From: Desulfopila aestuarii DSM 18488
GTDB taxonomy: Bacteria > Desulfobacterota > Desulfobulbia > Desulfobulbales > Desulfocapsaceae
Length of the DNA stretch: 64,000 nt
Assembly (NCBI RefSeq): GCF_900143695.1
Contig: NZ_FRFE01000015.1
Coordinates: 1-64,000 of the forward strand
Direction of reading: 5' to 3'
Part shown: piece by piece, positions 24,315-33,564 of the stretch
Layout: every line of letters starts with the position of its first letter
Numbering within the stretch: the stretch's first letter is position 1
Translations under genes and position numbers: made by a program
Notes under the pieces: generated by a model
What the model was told of the DNA's origin: nothing
Database searches by the model: none
Seen by the model: only the letters and a program-made list of their open reading frames with translations

Positions 24315-25301
24315 TCAAGAGATCAACGACAGCTTCTGTAGTTGATCTCTTGCCACTTGTTCCAGGGAGACGTTGCCAAAACGTGTAACATCAAGCTCCG
24401 GAAAACGTTCAGCCATCATCTCGACAAACGTCATGTTTTTTGACAGTTTCAGTACCTTCTGCCAGTAATCGATAACATCTTCAAGATATTCTCGTATCTG
24501 GAACGCACGTGAACCAGCATCATAAATAGTGCAACGTTCCAGGGGGTAAGATGGTGCTTCAAAGTTTGATTCAATAAACTCTGGAGCCATGAGAGAATTA
24601 CAACGCATGAGATCAGTGCCTGTTATCTTTATTGATACTCTAGACTCTATGGTTGGCACAAAAAATCGGCCTTCAATGTAACAGACATGTGTTCCCTCGT
24701 AATTCGGAAAGTGCCTGCGACAGGCATTGTCTGCTTCTATCAATCGTTCCTCGCTCATCAGGCCGCCTATAGTAAAGAACAGGATTGAACCCAGTTCGAT
24801 TCCCTGTTTTACAGCCTCCTTGACCATAATATCCAATCCGTGCCGTAAACTCGTTCCCGTAGCCACGACATCACCGATAATAATCTGGGCCTTCTGGGGA
24901 AAAGATATCTTCTTGTACTCATCCTCTGTAATGTGCCACAGCTCTGAATCTTCGGTCACCCGTGCTCTCTGGGCGGTAACAAAAGAAGAGCTGTGTGTAT
25001 TCCAGCCAAAGGCTTTTGCCAGTGCGCCACGAAGCCCGAAATTCAATCCCCCACGAAGGATATTGAAAACCATGGAACGGTTTTCCTGTAGTGAAATCGG
25101 CGTAGTTTGCGCTGTGAGTCGGAAAAAGGTCGCACAGGCTGCTTCCAGTTTTTCAGTGTATTCATAGCCCATCACGAGCGGATCATTACAGATAGCCCTG
25201 GTTTCAGGGGTTGAGAGTATGTAACGGTTTACCGTTGTCTCTGCACTATCTTCAATCTGGTAAACTGCGCAGCCATTTTCTCTGTTGACTTCTGTTAGCA
25301 T
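24315..25301 (-). CDS. Phosphoribosyltransferase-fold protein, about 330 aa
   Basis: The central segment AQIIIGDVVATGTSLRHGLD has the form of a PRPP-binding loop of type I phosphoribosyltransferases, though only one of the usual two acidic residues is kept. An upstream stretch NILRGGLNFGLRGALAKAFG resembles the early PRTase strand and loop. The C-terminal about 120 residues (from APEFIESNFE) are an unassigned helical extension. It converges with the CodA-like gene (18 bases between their stops) and may salvage the base formed there, but no named family is recognised. An in-frame TTG at 25319 is possible; the ATG at 25301 has a purine-rich AAGAAGG upstream. Confidence 0.65.
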   Translation of the reverse strand: MLTEVNRENGCAVYQIEDSAETTVNRYILSTPETRAICNDPLVMGYEYTEKLEAACATFFRLTAQTTPISLQENRSMVFNILRGGLNFGLRGALAKAFGWNTHSSSFVTAQRARVTEDSELWHITEDEYKKISFPQKAQIIIGDVVATGTSLRHGLDIMVKEAVKQGIELGSILFFTIGGLMSEERLIEADNACRRHFPNYEGTHVCYIEGRFFVPTIESRVSIKITGTDLMRCNSLMAPEFIESNFEAPSYPLERCTIYDAGSRAFQIREYLEDVIDYWQKVLKLSKNMTFVEMMAERFPELDVTRFGNVSLEQVARDQLQKLSLIS

Positions 25302-25414
25302 AGCCTTCTTACAACCCAAGCTTGTAGTTAAAATTCGATTTCCTCATAAACAGATTGGCTAAAAGCCACTCGCATCACCCAGCCTTTGGTATCAATAAGA
25401 CTGTCGTGAGAGTG

Positions 25415-25536
25415 AGTCTTCGGAAACATACATAATTCAGACGTTAAAAAGCAATCATCACTTTGCGAGGCTAACCTCGTTCGACACGTCATTTCTTCAT
25501 CAAAACGCTAAAAGAGCTTATTTCAGGCGGGTCTAT
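25415..25536. repeat. Dispersed repeat, copy 1, beside the IS5-type remnant
   Basis: About 120 bases resemble 35214-35337, with long exact blocks CTAACCTCGTTCGACACGTC and TTTCAGGCGGGTCTATAGG. It contains a small inverted repeat, GCGAGGCTAACCTCG. It lies just upstream of the IS5-type transposase fragment and may be the end or leader of that element; the second copy has no transposase next to it but lies 145 bases from a tRNA gene. Confidence 0.7.
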
Positions 25537-25579
25537 AGGTGTCAGCTGGCACGTAAATTTAGAAACTTTTGCAGATAAA

Positions 25580-25850
25580 CGTAGAAGAATGAGAGTCCAT
25601 ACTGGCAGTACTTTAGCGGCATGAAGTACTTTGGACACAAGTTGCCGATCCACCGGTCCAGCATGTCGCGATGGCGGAAAAGGATTGGTGATTCTGGCGC
25701 TGAAGAGTTGCTGAAAAAAACCATAGAAGCCGGCTTGAAACTTAGAGCGGTCAAGGCAACTCAGCTCAAGCGGGTGAATGTTGACACCACTGTGCAGGAA
25801 AAGGATATTCGCTTTCCAACCAATGCCAGGTTGTATGTGATGCGGACGGG
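25580..25850 (+). pseudogene. IS5-family transposase fragment
   Basis: The frame ESPYWQYFSGMKYFGHKLPI then HRSSMSRWRKRIGDSGAEELL, KRVNVDTTVQEKDI and FPTNARLY matches the middle of IS5-type DDE transposases; the Asp of VDTTVQ is the first catalytic acid. The start is missing (a TAG lies just upstream) and the frame runs into unrelated sequence after NARLY, so most of the catalytic domain is gone. The following stretch 25851-26115 shows nothing recognisable. Confidence 0.85.
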
Positions 25851-26115
25851 CAGTGTTATATCCCCGAATGTATCCCCCTATTTCTTTTGAGAGTTCTTTT
25901 CTTAGCTGGTGGTCCGGATTGGTGGCCCCGTCTCTGTGTCACGGTGGTGCTCATTGGCGTAACCACAGATTGGGCGTATACGAAAATCCCGGATCGAGAT
26001 GATCTGAAATGCCCAACTATCCGGGGCGGGTAAAATATGGGCCAAAGCAACTATGCCTTGTTATCTCTATGTGGTTTACAAAGTATTTTTTTTCATTATA
26101 TTTTCTAAACGGACC

Positions 26116-26547
26116 TCACTCATTCCATCTTCCCAAGACCACAATCAGCAGCAGAAACGGGAAAACCGTCATTGCACTGATAGCGGTGACCTGCAGAGCC
26201 TGGCATAATTTTTGCGCTTTTCTGTTCGTCCCCAACCCTGATGAAACGAGGCGGCTGGTTGGCAAGACCTCAGGAGGAAAAAGCAGCTCTGGCAGATATC
26301 TTTTTCCCATCATTTTTTTTGCATTAAGGAGGGCGAACAGGGGACCAGAGGAGAACAATGGACAGATCACACAGAGGATCAGGACTGTAAGCGTGATCCG
26401 GCCAGGGATATCAATGTTCGTCCCCAGACTTCCCAGCCAGATATCACAGGACAAAGGTACGACGAGAGCCCCATATATCACAGAGAAAAACGTCCAGAAT
26501 ATTTTCCAATTCATTGGAGTTTTTTCGTTGCCCATTATATCCGCCAT
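26116..26547 (-). CDS. Hypothetical membrane protein, about 143 aa
   Basis: Three or so membrane segments are seen: IFWTFFSVIYGALVVPLSCD, ITLTVLILCVICPLFSSGPLF and AISAMTVFPFLLLIVVLG, with a basic loop (KKMMGKRYLPEL) between the second and third. The family is not recognised. The start is placed at MADIMGNEK (26547) because AGGG lies about 6 bases before it, but an upstream ATG at 26577 is possible. It sits alone between the IS5-type remnant and the small gene next to the LysR regulator. Confidence 0.55.
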   Translation of the reverse strand: MADIMGNEKTPMNWKIFWTFFSVIYGALVVPLSCDIWLGSLGTNIDIPGRITLTVLILCVICPLFSSGPLFALLNAKKMMGKRYLPELLFPPEVLPTSRLVSSGLGTNRKAQKLCQALQVTAISAMTVFPFLLLIVVLGRWNE

Positions 26548-26659
26548 ATCGATCCCTGCTCCGGTATAACCCGGCAATCAGTAGCGCTCGATTACCGGGT
26601 ATGATTTCTCTCGATGGCAACTTCAAGCATCATTTCAATACGCAACTGCTGTAAGCATG

Positions 26660-26857
26660 TTACCGTGAATACTCGAATTTATTGTCATGCAGGGCAATGG
26701 AGGCCGATTTTCTAAACGGGTGCCTGACCCATCCAGCTATCCGGAGAAGCGATTCAGCTACCGCGCGGGAATGCAGCTTCCTTCCGCGTTCGATATACTT
26801 CTCAAAGTCATCGTAGCTGTGATTACCTGGGTTGTGGCCATAAGCATTGTTATCCAT
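26660..26857 (-). CDS. Small basic protein (65 aa) divergent from a LysR regulator
   Basis: A strong ribosome-binding site (GGAGGT, 5 bases before the ATG) supports this short gene. The protein carries DDFEKYIERGRKLHSRAVAE then LLRIAGWVRHPFRKSA, an amphipathic basic helical pattern like the small DUF1127/YjiS-type proteins of other bacteria. The function is unknown. It is divergent from the LysR gene with 200 bases between starts, holding two inverted repeats, so it is the likely target of that regulator. Confidence 0.7.
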   Translation of the reverse strand: MDNNAYGHNPGNHSYDDFEKYIERGRKLHSRAVAESLLRIAGWVRHPFRKSASIALHDNKFEYSR

Positions 26858-26881
26858 AAGCTACCTCCATGTTGGTTGTTC

Positions 26882-26898
26882 GCGTATTCACCATACGC
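26882..26898. promoter_or_regulatory. Inverted repeat 1 in the LysR divergent promoter
   Basis: GCGTAT-TCACC-ATACGC is a perfect 6-base inverted repeat with a 5-base gap, 25 bases upstream of the small gene's start codon. Size and spacing fit a LysR-type half-site pair. Confidence 0.45.
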
Positions 26899-26914
26899 TT
26901 TTCTGCCTATACAA

Positions 26915-26933
26915 ATAATAGAGCATCTATTAT
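26915..26933. promoter_or_regulatory. Inverted repeat 2 in the LysR divergent promoter
   Basis: ATAATAG-AGCAT-CTATTAT is a perfect 7-base inverted repeat with a 5-base gap, 17 bases from repeat 1. Two adjacent sites (a recognition site and an activation site) are usual for LysR-type regulators between divergent genes. Confidence 0.5.
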
Positions 26934-27056
26934 CATTCAGTAAAGAATGATATCAGCGCAGCTGATGACCATTTTTGCACAACTGGCAACCAGCGAAAAA
27001 CACAAAGATATTGTCAGGCAGACACCTTCTTCCCTACTGCCACAAAGGACACATCA

Positions 27057-27959
27057 ATGAACCTCAATTGGGATGATATGCGTTTTTTTCTTGCTCTCTG
27101 CCGGACCCAATCGTTCGTGTCGGCAGCAATCGATCTGAAGGTAACCCACAGCACTGTAGCCCGGCGAATATCAGCTCTTGAAAATTCATTAGCTACCCAG
27201 CTCTTTCATCGAACCGAAAAGGGTTGCAGGCTGACTCCGGCTGGAGAGATGCTTCTCCCGCATGCCGAACAGCTGGAAAGCACAGTCATAAATCTTACCG
27301 AGTCCGTCGCCGGAAAAAATAACCAATTATCCGGCTCGATACGAATCGGAGCTCCTGATGGCCTCGGCAATTGTTTTCTCGCATCCTGCCTCACTGAGCT
27401 CCAGACCCTGCAACCGATTCTGGAAGTAGAGTTGATTGCAGTTCCCATGTATTACAGCCTGTCGAAACGGGAGATAGACATTCTCATAACTGTAAGAAAA
27501 CCGACAACCGGAAACATCGTTGCCAGAAAACTGACCAACTACCGGCTAGGTCTGTTTGCGACGTCGGGATATCTTGCTAACCAATCCAGAATTCGAAACA
27601 GGGAAGATCTGAGAGGACACCGGTTCATTGGATATATAGGCGATCTGCTATATGATCAGGATCTGGAATTCCTGGAAGAAGTATCTCCAGGTCTGAAAGC
27701 GCATTTCCGAAGCTCAACTGTAATCGCCCAACTGAATGCCGTGCTGGAGGGTGCTGGAATTGGCGTCATTCCCTATTTTATGGCCTATGGCCATCCCGCA
27801 TTAGTGCCAATATTGCCAGAACATTATTTGGAACGGAGCTTCTGGCTTCAAGTCAACCCGGACTCTCGACAACTTGCCCGGGTGCGAACAACAATCGACT
27901 TTATCGCTGCCAATATTGAAAAAAGCAGGGACCGTTTCCTGTTCCTGCCAGAATATTGA
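27057..27959 (+). CDS. LysR-family transcriptional regulator
   Basis: The N-terminal helix-turn-helix is typical: WDDMRFFLALCRTQSFVSAA, VTHSTVARRISALENSL and LFHRTEKGCRLTPAGE. The effector domain (residues about 95-295) begins SGSIRIGAPDGLG. The opening NLNWDDMRFFLALCR resembles the subgroup that controls single divergent genes. 300 aa is the normal length. It is divergent from the 65-aa gene at 26660-26857 and the two inverted repeats between them are likely binding sites. Confidence 0.9.
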   Translation: MNLNWDDMRFFLALCRTQSFVSAAIDLKVTHSTVARRISALENSLATQLFHRTEKGCRLTPAGEMLLPHAEQLESTVINLTESVAGKNNQLSGSIRIGAPDGLGNCFLASCLTELQTLQPILEVELIAVPMYYSLSKREIDILITVRKPTTGNIVARKLTNYRLGLFATSGYLANQSRIRNREDLRGHRFIGYIGDLLYDQDLEFLEEVSPGLKAHFRSSTVIAQLNAVLEGAGIGVIPYFMAYGHPALVPILPEHYLERSFWLQVNPDSRQLARVRTTIDFIAANIEKSRDRFLFLPEY

Positions 27960-28794
27960 GTTCAGGTACGTATGCGGACAAAGCAGGTTACGGTGATATA
28001 AGCATGACTCCCACCAACAACCTTAATCCCTGCCAAGCGAGTGAGACGGTATCCTAGCGGACATGCTGCGATTTGTACAACTTTCAGGATCTATCACGGG
28101 AAAAGCTTGCGAGCCTATTATCTATGCAAACCGAAGACAGGATCTTTGCATTTCAAACAAAGCACAAGCGGCCACACATGCTGTCAAGACCGTTTTCCCA
28201 ATTTCATCACTGCCCATTTCTGGGGATCATCGGCAGCAAGAAGAGTATGGCGCACCTAGCAACAAAGAAACAGATTATAGATCTCTGAACTGGTATGGCG
28301 AGCTGTCATTCCGCAGAGAGTGATTACACCTGAACATCGTGGCAATATATGCGTTCAGGGAATTTGCCGGACTCAAGAATACATGCCCTTATCGCCAGGG
28401 TAACTCCCCCAAACTTTTTTTATGGTAACGGTCTGTATCTCAGGCCCGAAGTATTGCTGGCAATCCCGGTTATGCGCCAATCGCCCGATGAGAAGGCTCT
28501 CAGGGGGCTGGACGGACTGTTTTTGAAAACCGTTCGTGCGCTAGTGTAGTTTTCCATCGCTTGAGAACGTAGCAGTAGAGATAGCTGGAATTTCCTGGCT
28601 CTTAACATAGTTCTTCTCATAAGGGGTGGTACCAAGATCTATGACACAAACTGGAACTAGCCAAAACATGCTCGAATAGTGAGGTTTTTTATAAAAATAC
28701 AGCAAAATAGGTATATATACCTATTGATTCAATCTCAAAATGCTGGTAATGGACCTTGAAAGAAATATTAATATATACAAAACATTATACGACC
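27960..28794. other. Long intergenic stretch, no confident gene
   Basis: About 830 bases follow the LysR gene. Several open frames of 60-90 codons overlap on both strands, but none shows a recognisable motif, a good ribosome-binding site or consistent codon use. Purine- and pyrimidine-balanced scrambled sequence of this type suggests decayed genes. The last 120 bases are A+T-rich and contain an 18-base palindrome (28707-28724). Confidence 0.5.
28707..28724. promoter_or_regulatory. Perfect 18-base palindrome, candidate operator
   Basis: ATAGGTATATATACCTAT is a perfect palindrome in an A+T-rich stretch, 71 bases upstream of the ATG of the small gene at 28795. It resembles a binding site for a dimeric repressor overlapping a promoter. 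No regulator can be assigned. Confidence 0.5.
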
Positions 28795-29037
28795 ATGCCG
28801 ATTTGCGAAAATGTCATTATCACAGGCTTACTCTTCGAGCGGATTTGTACTGATGATAATTGCCCTATGCTACCAGCTTATACACTCCCACCTGAAAAAA
28901 GGATCGATTGGGCGCAGAATTTGTCGCGAGAACAACGACAGCAGATAATCGATCACTACAATGATTGCATTAAAAAACTTGATGACAATCTCTTGAAAAT
29001 GGTTCCCGAAGAGTACCTAAAGTTAGAAGCTATATAA
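28795..29037 (+). CDS. Small hypothetical protein, 80 aa
   Basis: The protein begins MPICENVIITGLLFERICTD and carries PPEKRIDWAQNLSREQRQQI then IKKLDDNLLKMVPEEYLKLE, a helical and charged sequence with clear protein-like composition. A longer reading from TTG at 28756 is possible; the ATG has no strong ribosome-binding site. The palindrome 28707-28724 upstream supports a regulated gene. It lies 131 bases before the chemoreceptor gene and may share its transcript. The family is not recognised. Confidence 0.5.
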   Translation: MPICENVIITGLLFERICTDDNCPMLPAYTLPPEKRIDWAQNLSREQRQQIIDHYNDCIKKLDDNLLKMVPEEYLKLEAI

Positions 29038-29168
29038 TACAGCCTTACATGATCGTATGGATAGACTGATGCATGTTAATTTTTTGTTTTCTATGCTGTT
29101 TTCTCTGGCTTCCCGCCCCCAATTTTACAGTGCAAACTTTTCTATAATTTTTCCACAGGGTGAACTGA

Positions 29169-31187
29169 ATGCGTTTAAAAGATCTTTCAATCAATGCAAA
29201 GCTCCTGGCAGCATTCGGGATAATTCTCATCCTGCTTGCCGGCCTTACTGCCGTCAGTTTGTGGCGGTTTAATTCGACCATCAACGAGGTTGATAACAAC
29301 ATCTTTGCCCAGCACCTCAATCAAGAGATTCTCAGCCGGGAAATCGATCATCACGCCTTCATGACCAAAGCTTCGGCATTTTTCGCTGATCCCCATGTTA
29401 CTAGCATGGAAGTGCAGACAGATCCCCGCGCCTGTAATCTTGGCAAATGGCTCTACGGCGAAGACCGCCTACACGCTGAAAAACAACTGCCAGACCTTGC
29501 CTCACTGATCAAGCAAATCGAGCAACCGCATTCGACCCTGCACCAGTCGGTGGCAGAAATCAACACTCTCGCCAAAGGACAGGATAAAGCTACAATCCTT
29601 GCCAAGGCGCAGGAGATTTTTGACAGCACCACCAAGAAGGCCATGGCCGAAACCCAAAAGCATCTCAAAGATGTCTCAGCTGCTGTGGAAACATATGCCA
29701 ACTCTACCAATGATCATCTCCACAGCTCTACCACTACCGGCAAGCGGCTCGTCTTCATTCTCGCCTCGCTGGCCATGGTGATCGGCATTTTTTCAAGCCT
29801 CTACGTCTCCCGAAACATCACCATCACGGCCCGCAAACTTGCCAAAGTCACCGATGACCTGGCCCATGGCAACATGCAGGTCAGCTCAGACATCGATCAG
29901 AAGGACGAGATGGGACAACTCGCCTGCTCAGCCAACACCCTAGCATCAAGCCTTAATTCCATGTGCACTCGGGTTCACGGCAGCTCTTCGACCATAAATA
30001 CCTCTTCCGATTCCCTTCTTCGCTTGTCCCTCAACCTCTCAAAACTCGCCCAGACCATGGCCGGCAACTGTAGGACAGTGGCGGTCGCTGCCGAAGAAAT
30101 GAACACCAATATGTCGGCTATCGCCTCGGCCACAGAGCAGACCAGTACCAACGTCAGCATGGTTGCCGCCGCCACCGAGGAGATGACTTCCACCATCACC
30201 GAGATCGCTTCCGGCGCTGAAAACGCAAGGGTTATCACAGACAAAGCTGTAGCCGAAGCGGCCAAGGCTTCAGAAAGAGTGAAAGAGCTTGGAAAGGCGG
30301 CCGAAAAAATCAATAAGGTGACAGAGACCATCAACGAGATCGCCGACCAGACAAACCTGCTTGCTTTGAATGCTACCATTGAAGCAGCCCGGGCCGGTGA
30401 AGCAGGTAAAGGTTTTGCTGTTGTCGCCAATGAGATCAAGGAATTAGCCAAGCAGACCACTGCTGCTACCCGCGAGATTCAGGAACGCATCGAGGGTGTG
30501 CAAGCTTCGAGCGAACAAACTATCATGGTCATTAGTACCATCAGCGAAATCATCACCTCTACCAGCGAGATCGTTTCAACCATGGCTGCTGCCGTGGAGG
30601 AACAAGCGGTCACCAGTCGCGAAATTGCAGAAAACGTCAGCCAGGCCTCCATGGGCATGCATGAAGTGACAGAAAATATTACCCAGGCCTCATTGGTCAA
30701 CGGCGAGGTTGCCCGGGATATCGCCAACCTCAAAGTCGAGTCGGAGACGGTCGCAGCCGGCAGCTCTGACGTCAAAGAACTCGCCGAGGAAATGAAATAC
30801 AATGCCCAGTTGCTTGAGAACATTCTCCAAAACTTCAGTTTCCGGCAACCGCAGTTCAACCTCGGTCAGATCAAGGATGCACATTTCAACTGGAAGATGA
30901 AGCTGACTTCGGTTCTGAACGGCTACACTTCCATAAATGCCAAGGATATTCCTGATCATCACCAGTGCGAGTTCGGCAAGTGGTACGACAATGCGCCACA
31001 AGCCCTATCATCCCTGCCTGTATTCAAGGAAATCGGCAGTTACCATGAAGAGGTCCACCGGAAGGTAGCAGAAGCGGTCAACTTCTACAATTCTGGCAAC
31101 GATTCAGTCGCCCACCAAAAGGTTGAAGAATTCGAAACCGCTCGCAAGAAACTATTCAAACGGTTGGATCAACTCTATATGGCGTAA
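29169..31187 (+). CDS. Methyl-accepting chemotaxis protein with two CZB zinc-binding domains
   Basis: Domain order: membrane segment 1 (about 12-32), a periplasmic region containing a CZB-like domain (DHHAF near 60-64, CNLGKWLYG at 89-97, HSTLH at 121-125), membrane segment 2 (about 193-215), HAMP, and a signalling domain with the receptor tip [21 protein letters not shown] second, cytoplasmic CZB domain lies at the C-terminus ([22 protein letters not shown]). CZB domains bind zinc through three His and one Cys and can sense redox or hypochlorous acid. Having one on each side of the membrane is unusual. The receptor would signal to CheA, which is not in the window. AGGGTGA precedes the ATG. 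Confidence 0.92.
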   Translation: MRLKDLSINAKLLAAFGIILILLAGLTAVSLWRFNSTINEVDNNIFAQHLNQEILSREIDHHAFMTKASAFFADPHVTSMEVQTDPRACNLGKWLYGEDRLHAEKQLPDLASLIKQIEQPHSTLHQSVAEINTLAKGQDKATILAKAQEIFDSTTKKAMAETQKHLKDVSAAVETYANSTNDHLHSSTTTGKRLVFILASLAMVIGIFSSLYVSRNITITARKLAKVTDDLAHGNMQVSSDIDQKDEMGQLACSANTLASSLNSMCTRVHGSSSTINTSSDSLLRLSLNLSKLAQTMAGNCRTVAVAAEEMNTNMSAIASATEQTSTNVSMVAAATEEMTSTITEIASGAENARVITDKAVAEAAKASERVKELGKAAEKINKVTETINEIADQTNLLALNATIEAARAGEAGKGFAVVANEIKELAKQTTAATREIQERIEGVQASSEQTIMVISTISEIITSTSEIVSTMAAAVEEQAVTSREIAENVSQASMGMHEVTENITQASLVNGEVARDIANLKVESETVAAGSSDVKELAEEMKYNAQLLENILQNFSFRQPQFNLGQIKDAHFNWKMKLTSVLNGYTSINAKDIPDHHQCEFGKWYDNAPQALSSLPVFKEIGSYHEEVHRKVAEAVNFYNSGNDSVAHQKVEEFETARKKLFKRLDQLYMA

Positions 31188-31228
31188 ATTCAACTCAACG
31201 GTTTATTAATTTTTAAACAAAGCGTAGG

Positions 31229-31266
31229 TCTACCTCACTCTAAAGATAACATTAGAGTGAGGTAGA
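31229..31266. terminator. Bidirectional terminator between two convergent genes
   Basis: A 15-base perfect stem TCTACCTCACTCTAA/TTAGAGTGAGGTAGA with an 8-base loop lies between the chemoreceptor gene and the convergent diguanylate cyclase gene. Flanking T/A runs are weak, so it may act mainly as an RNA-stabilising hairpin. Confidence 0.6.
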
Positions 31267-31292
31267 TAGGAGAGATGTCAGCTTAGCTGAAA

Positions 31293-33059
31293 TTAGAAGA
31301 ATGTGTAGTTTTGCTTGCCCATAGCTTTGGCAGCATACATGGCATCATCTGCGTTCTTGATCAGCACCTTAAGGTTGCTGCCATGCGCAGGGTACATTGA
31401 GATACCGATACTGGCCCCGATCGTTATTGTAACCCCATCCAATACAAATGGATCGTTGAGTTGCTCAATGATTTTATTGGCAACATGAGCTGCATCTGCA
31501 TCGTCATAGACTTCGGTCTGAATTACCAGAAATTCATCACCACCTATACGGCAAACAGTGTCGGCTGTTCTGACGATGTTCAATAACCGCTGAGGGACCA
31601 TCTTGAGGACCATATCACCTATAAGATGCCCATAAATGTCGTTCACTTCCTTGAATCCGTCGAGATCAATAAACATGATCGCAGCTTTCCAATCCTTTCG
31701 TTTGGAAATTGCTAATGTGCTTATAAAACGTTCCTGCAGCATACGGAGATTGTACAGACCTGTCAGAGGGTCGCGATTGGCAAGTGCCTTCACTTCTTCC
31801 AGGGATCTTGCCAGTTGCGTTTGGGTGTTTTTATGCTTTGTTATATCGAAATATGTCAGCATCCTTCCACCGTCAGGCAAAGCAACGCATTGGTACTGGA
31901 ATACCAAGCCATCCTTTCGATTGATTTCCTCTGAAACACTTCCACCGCTTCTGACAGCTGCCTCACGCTCATCAATATACCTGTCAAAATCCTCTTCGAG
32001 GATATCGTATACGCCATTGTAGCGGTTGAAATTAATCAGATCGCGGAAGGTTGGTTGTCCAGCAAAAAAGTCATCTGTTATGCCCCACATATCCCGAAAT
32101 GCACGGTTAGCAAGACGAGCTCTGAGGTCAGGGCCCATGAACAGAACCCCATATCCAATGGATTCCATTACCGCGTTGAATTCCTGTACTTTCTCTATGA
32201 GTTTTTCCTCGATTACCTTATGTGGAGTAATGTCTTGCAAAATGGCAATAATGAAAAAGTCGTCATTATCGGCAATACGCATAAGCTTGAGAATTACCTG
32301 ACGCTTACCAACGAGCATGGGTTTATCATAACTTGAGCAAAAAGGAGGCAATGCTTCATAGGGAATCTGAGCAAGCCATTGTTCGACGAGATTGGAATCT
32401 TGCCCGGTAAGATATTCTGTCAACTGGCTTGAGAGGATAGTTGTCAAGTCAAGGGCCAATATCTCTTGTGCTGCTCTATTAGCCTGGATTATCTGCCCTG
32501 CACTGTTCATCTCGATGACTGCATCAGCGAGATTGTCCATCATCGCATGATAGTGCCGTCGAGACCGCAGTAGTTCAATGGTAACATTTCTTGGATGAAG
32601 ACCTTCCGTTCCATGAACAACATGCTCTCGTCGCTTTCCACTCCGAAACTGTTCAAGAATACGGCGGATGTGATTTTTTAATGTATCTTTTGGTCCTTTC
32701 GCAATATAGAGATCAGCTTCCAGATCAAAAATATGACTTTCATCTTCATATACGATTGCGGAATAGATGACGACAAATATATCTTTGAATTTTGGATCAT
32801 TACGAACAACTCTACACAACACATCGCCGCTGATCTTCGGCATGATGATATCCGTGACAAGAATGTCAGGGATAAAAGACTCCAGCATAGACAAAGCCAA
32901 TAAGCCATTTTCCGCTAGACGAATATCACATCCTTCAGTCTGAAAAAAATGAGATAGGAGCTTAATAATAGTCGGATTATTTTCGACAATTAACACCTTG
33001 CACATGCCGTTACCATTCTGCATTGCCTGAAAAGGCGTTTTGAAAGACTGCCCTGGCAT
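31293..33059 (-). CDS. Response regulator-PAS-PAS-GGDEF diguanylate cyclase
   Basis: Domain order: receiver (residues about 20-140; phosphorylation Asp in DILVTDIIMPK), PAS (about 165-275), a second PAS-like domain (about 285-400) and GGDEF (about 425-585). The active-site motif RIGGDEF is intact and so is the inhibitory I-site RTAD five residues upstream, so it should make cyclic di-GMP with product feedback. The C-terminus AMYAAKAMGKQNYTFF is also found as a copied fragment at 17.9 kb. No histidine kinase lies nearby. It is convergent with the chemoreceptor gene. The start at 33059 has GGA five bases upstream; an internal start at MCKVLIVEN is possible. Confidence 0.9.
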   Translation of the reverse strand: MPGQSFKTPFQAMQNGNGMCKVLIVENNPTIIKLLSHFFQTEGCDIRLAENGLLALSMLESFIPDILVTDIIMPKISGDVLCRVVRNDPKFKDIFVVIYSAIVYEDESHIFDLEADLYIAKGPKDTLKNHIRRILEQFRSGKRREHVVHGTEGLHPRNVTIELLRSRRHYHAMMDNLADAVIEMNSAGQIIQANRAAQEILALDLTTILSSQLTEYLTGQDSNLVEQWLAQIPYEALPPFCSSYDKPMLVGKRQVILKLMRIADNDDFFIIAILQDITPHKVIEEKLIEKVQEFNAVMESIGYGVLFMGPDLRARLANRAFRDMWGITDDFFAGQPTFRDLINFNRYNGVYDILEEDFDRYIDEREAAVRSGGSVSEEINRKDGLVFQYQCVALPDGGRMLTYFDITKHKNTQTQLARSLEEVKALANRDPLTGLYNLRMLQERFISTLAISKRKDWKAAIMFIDLDGFKEVNDIYGHLIGDMVLKMVPQRLLNIVRTADTVCRIGGDEFLVIQTEVYDDADAAHVANKIIEQLNDPFVLDGVTITIGASIGISMYPAHGSNLKVLIKNADDAMYAAKAMGKQNYTFF

Positions 33060-33126
33060 TTATTCCATCTAACTTCAATTCTTGAACCTATTTCTGGGTG
33101 AGCTGCTATTACCTGGCAGAATTGTC

Positions 33127-33414
33127 TCATTGTTCATTTACTTTAGCACGCAAAATTCCGGATGGACAGAAAGTGACAACCCTTCTTGAACTCAGCATGA
33201 GCTCGCTTCCAGTCTGAGGGTTGCGCCCTTTTCTCTCCTTTTTGTTTCTTACATTAAATTTCCCAAAGCCACTCAGCAGCAGATCGTCACCACTGATTAA
33301 GACAGCCTTAGCAAGGTTCAGGAAGGACTCCAATGCGTTGCTAGCCTGAGCCTTGGTTATGTCATCATGGCGCATGAAGACTTCTCGTACTATATCAGTT
33401 TTTGTGAGTGTCAT
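33127..33414 (-). CDS. HU/IHF-family DNA-binding protein
   Basis: A single HU/IHF domain of 95 aa: LTKTDIVREVF at the start, KAQASNALESFLNLAKAVL, then GFGKFNVRNKKERKGRNPQTG, the DNA-contacting arm with the key proline (RNPQTG). The arm and LLSGFGKF favour an IHF-alpha-like protein. These proteins bend DNA and help pack the chromosome or assist sigma-54 promoters. It lies 67 bases upstream of the diguanylate cyclase gene and reads the same way. Confidence 0.92.
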   Translation of the reverse strand: MTLTKTDIVREVFMRHDDITKAQASNALESFLNLAKAVLISGDDLLLSGFGKFNVRNKKERKGRNPQTGSELMLSSRRVVTFCPSGILRAKVNEQ

Positions 33415-33564
33415 AAAATTCTCCGTTATGAGGGTTGATCAGCGACGAACGTCTTTACAAGGCCACCCTAAATGGTTGTCACTATCATATCAATATAAAT
33501 GAGCATATTACGCGACATAGCAAAGCATATTTTCAGTGGGCGATTACCTTTTATTGCATCGTAA

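Noticed and set aside
27960-28660. Several overlapping 60-90 codon frames
   Set aside because: They overlap on both strands and no frame shows a motif; the region looks decayed.
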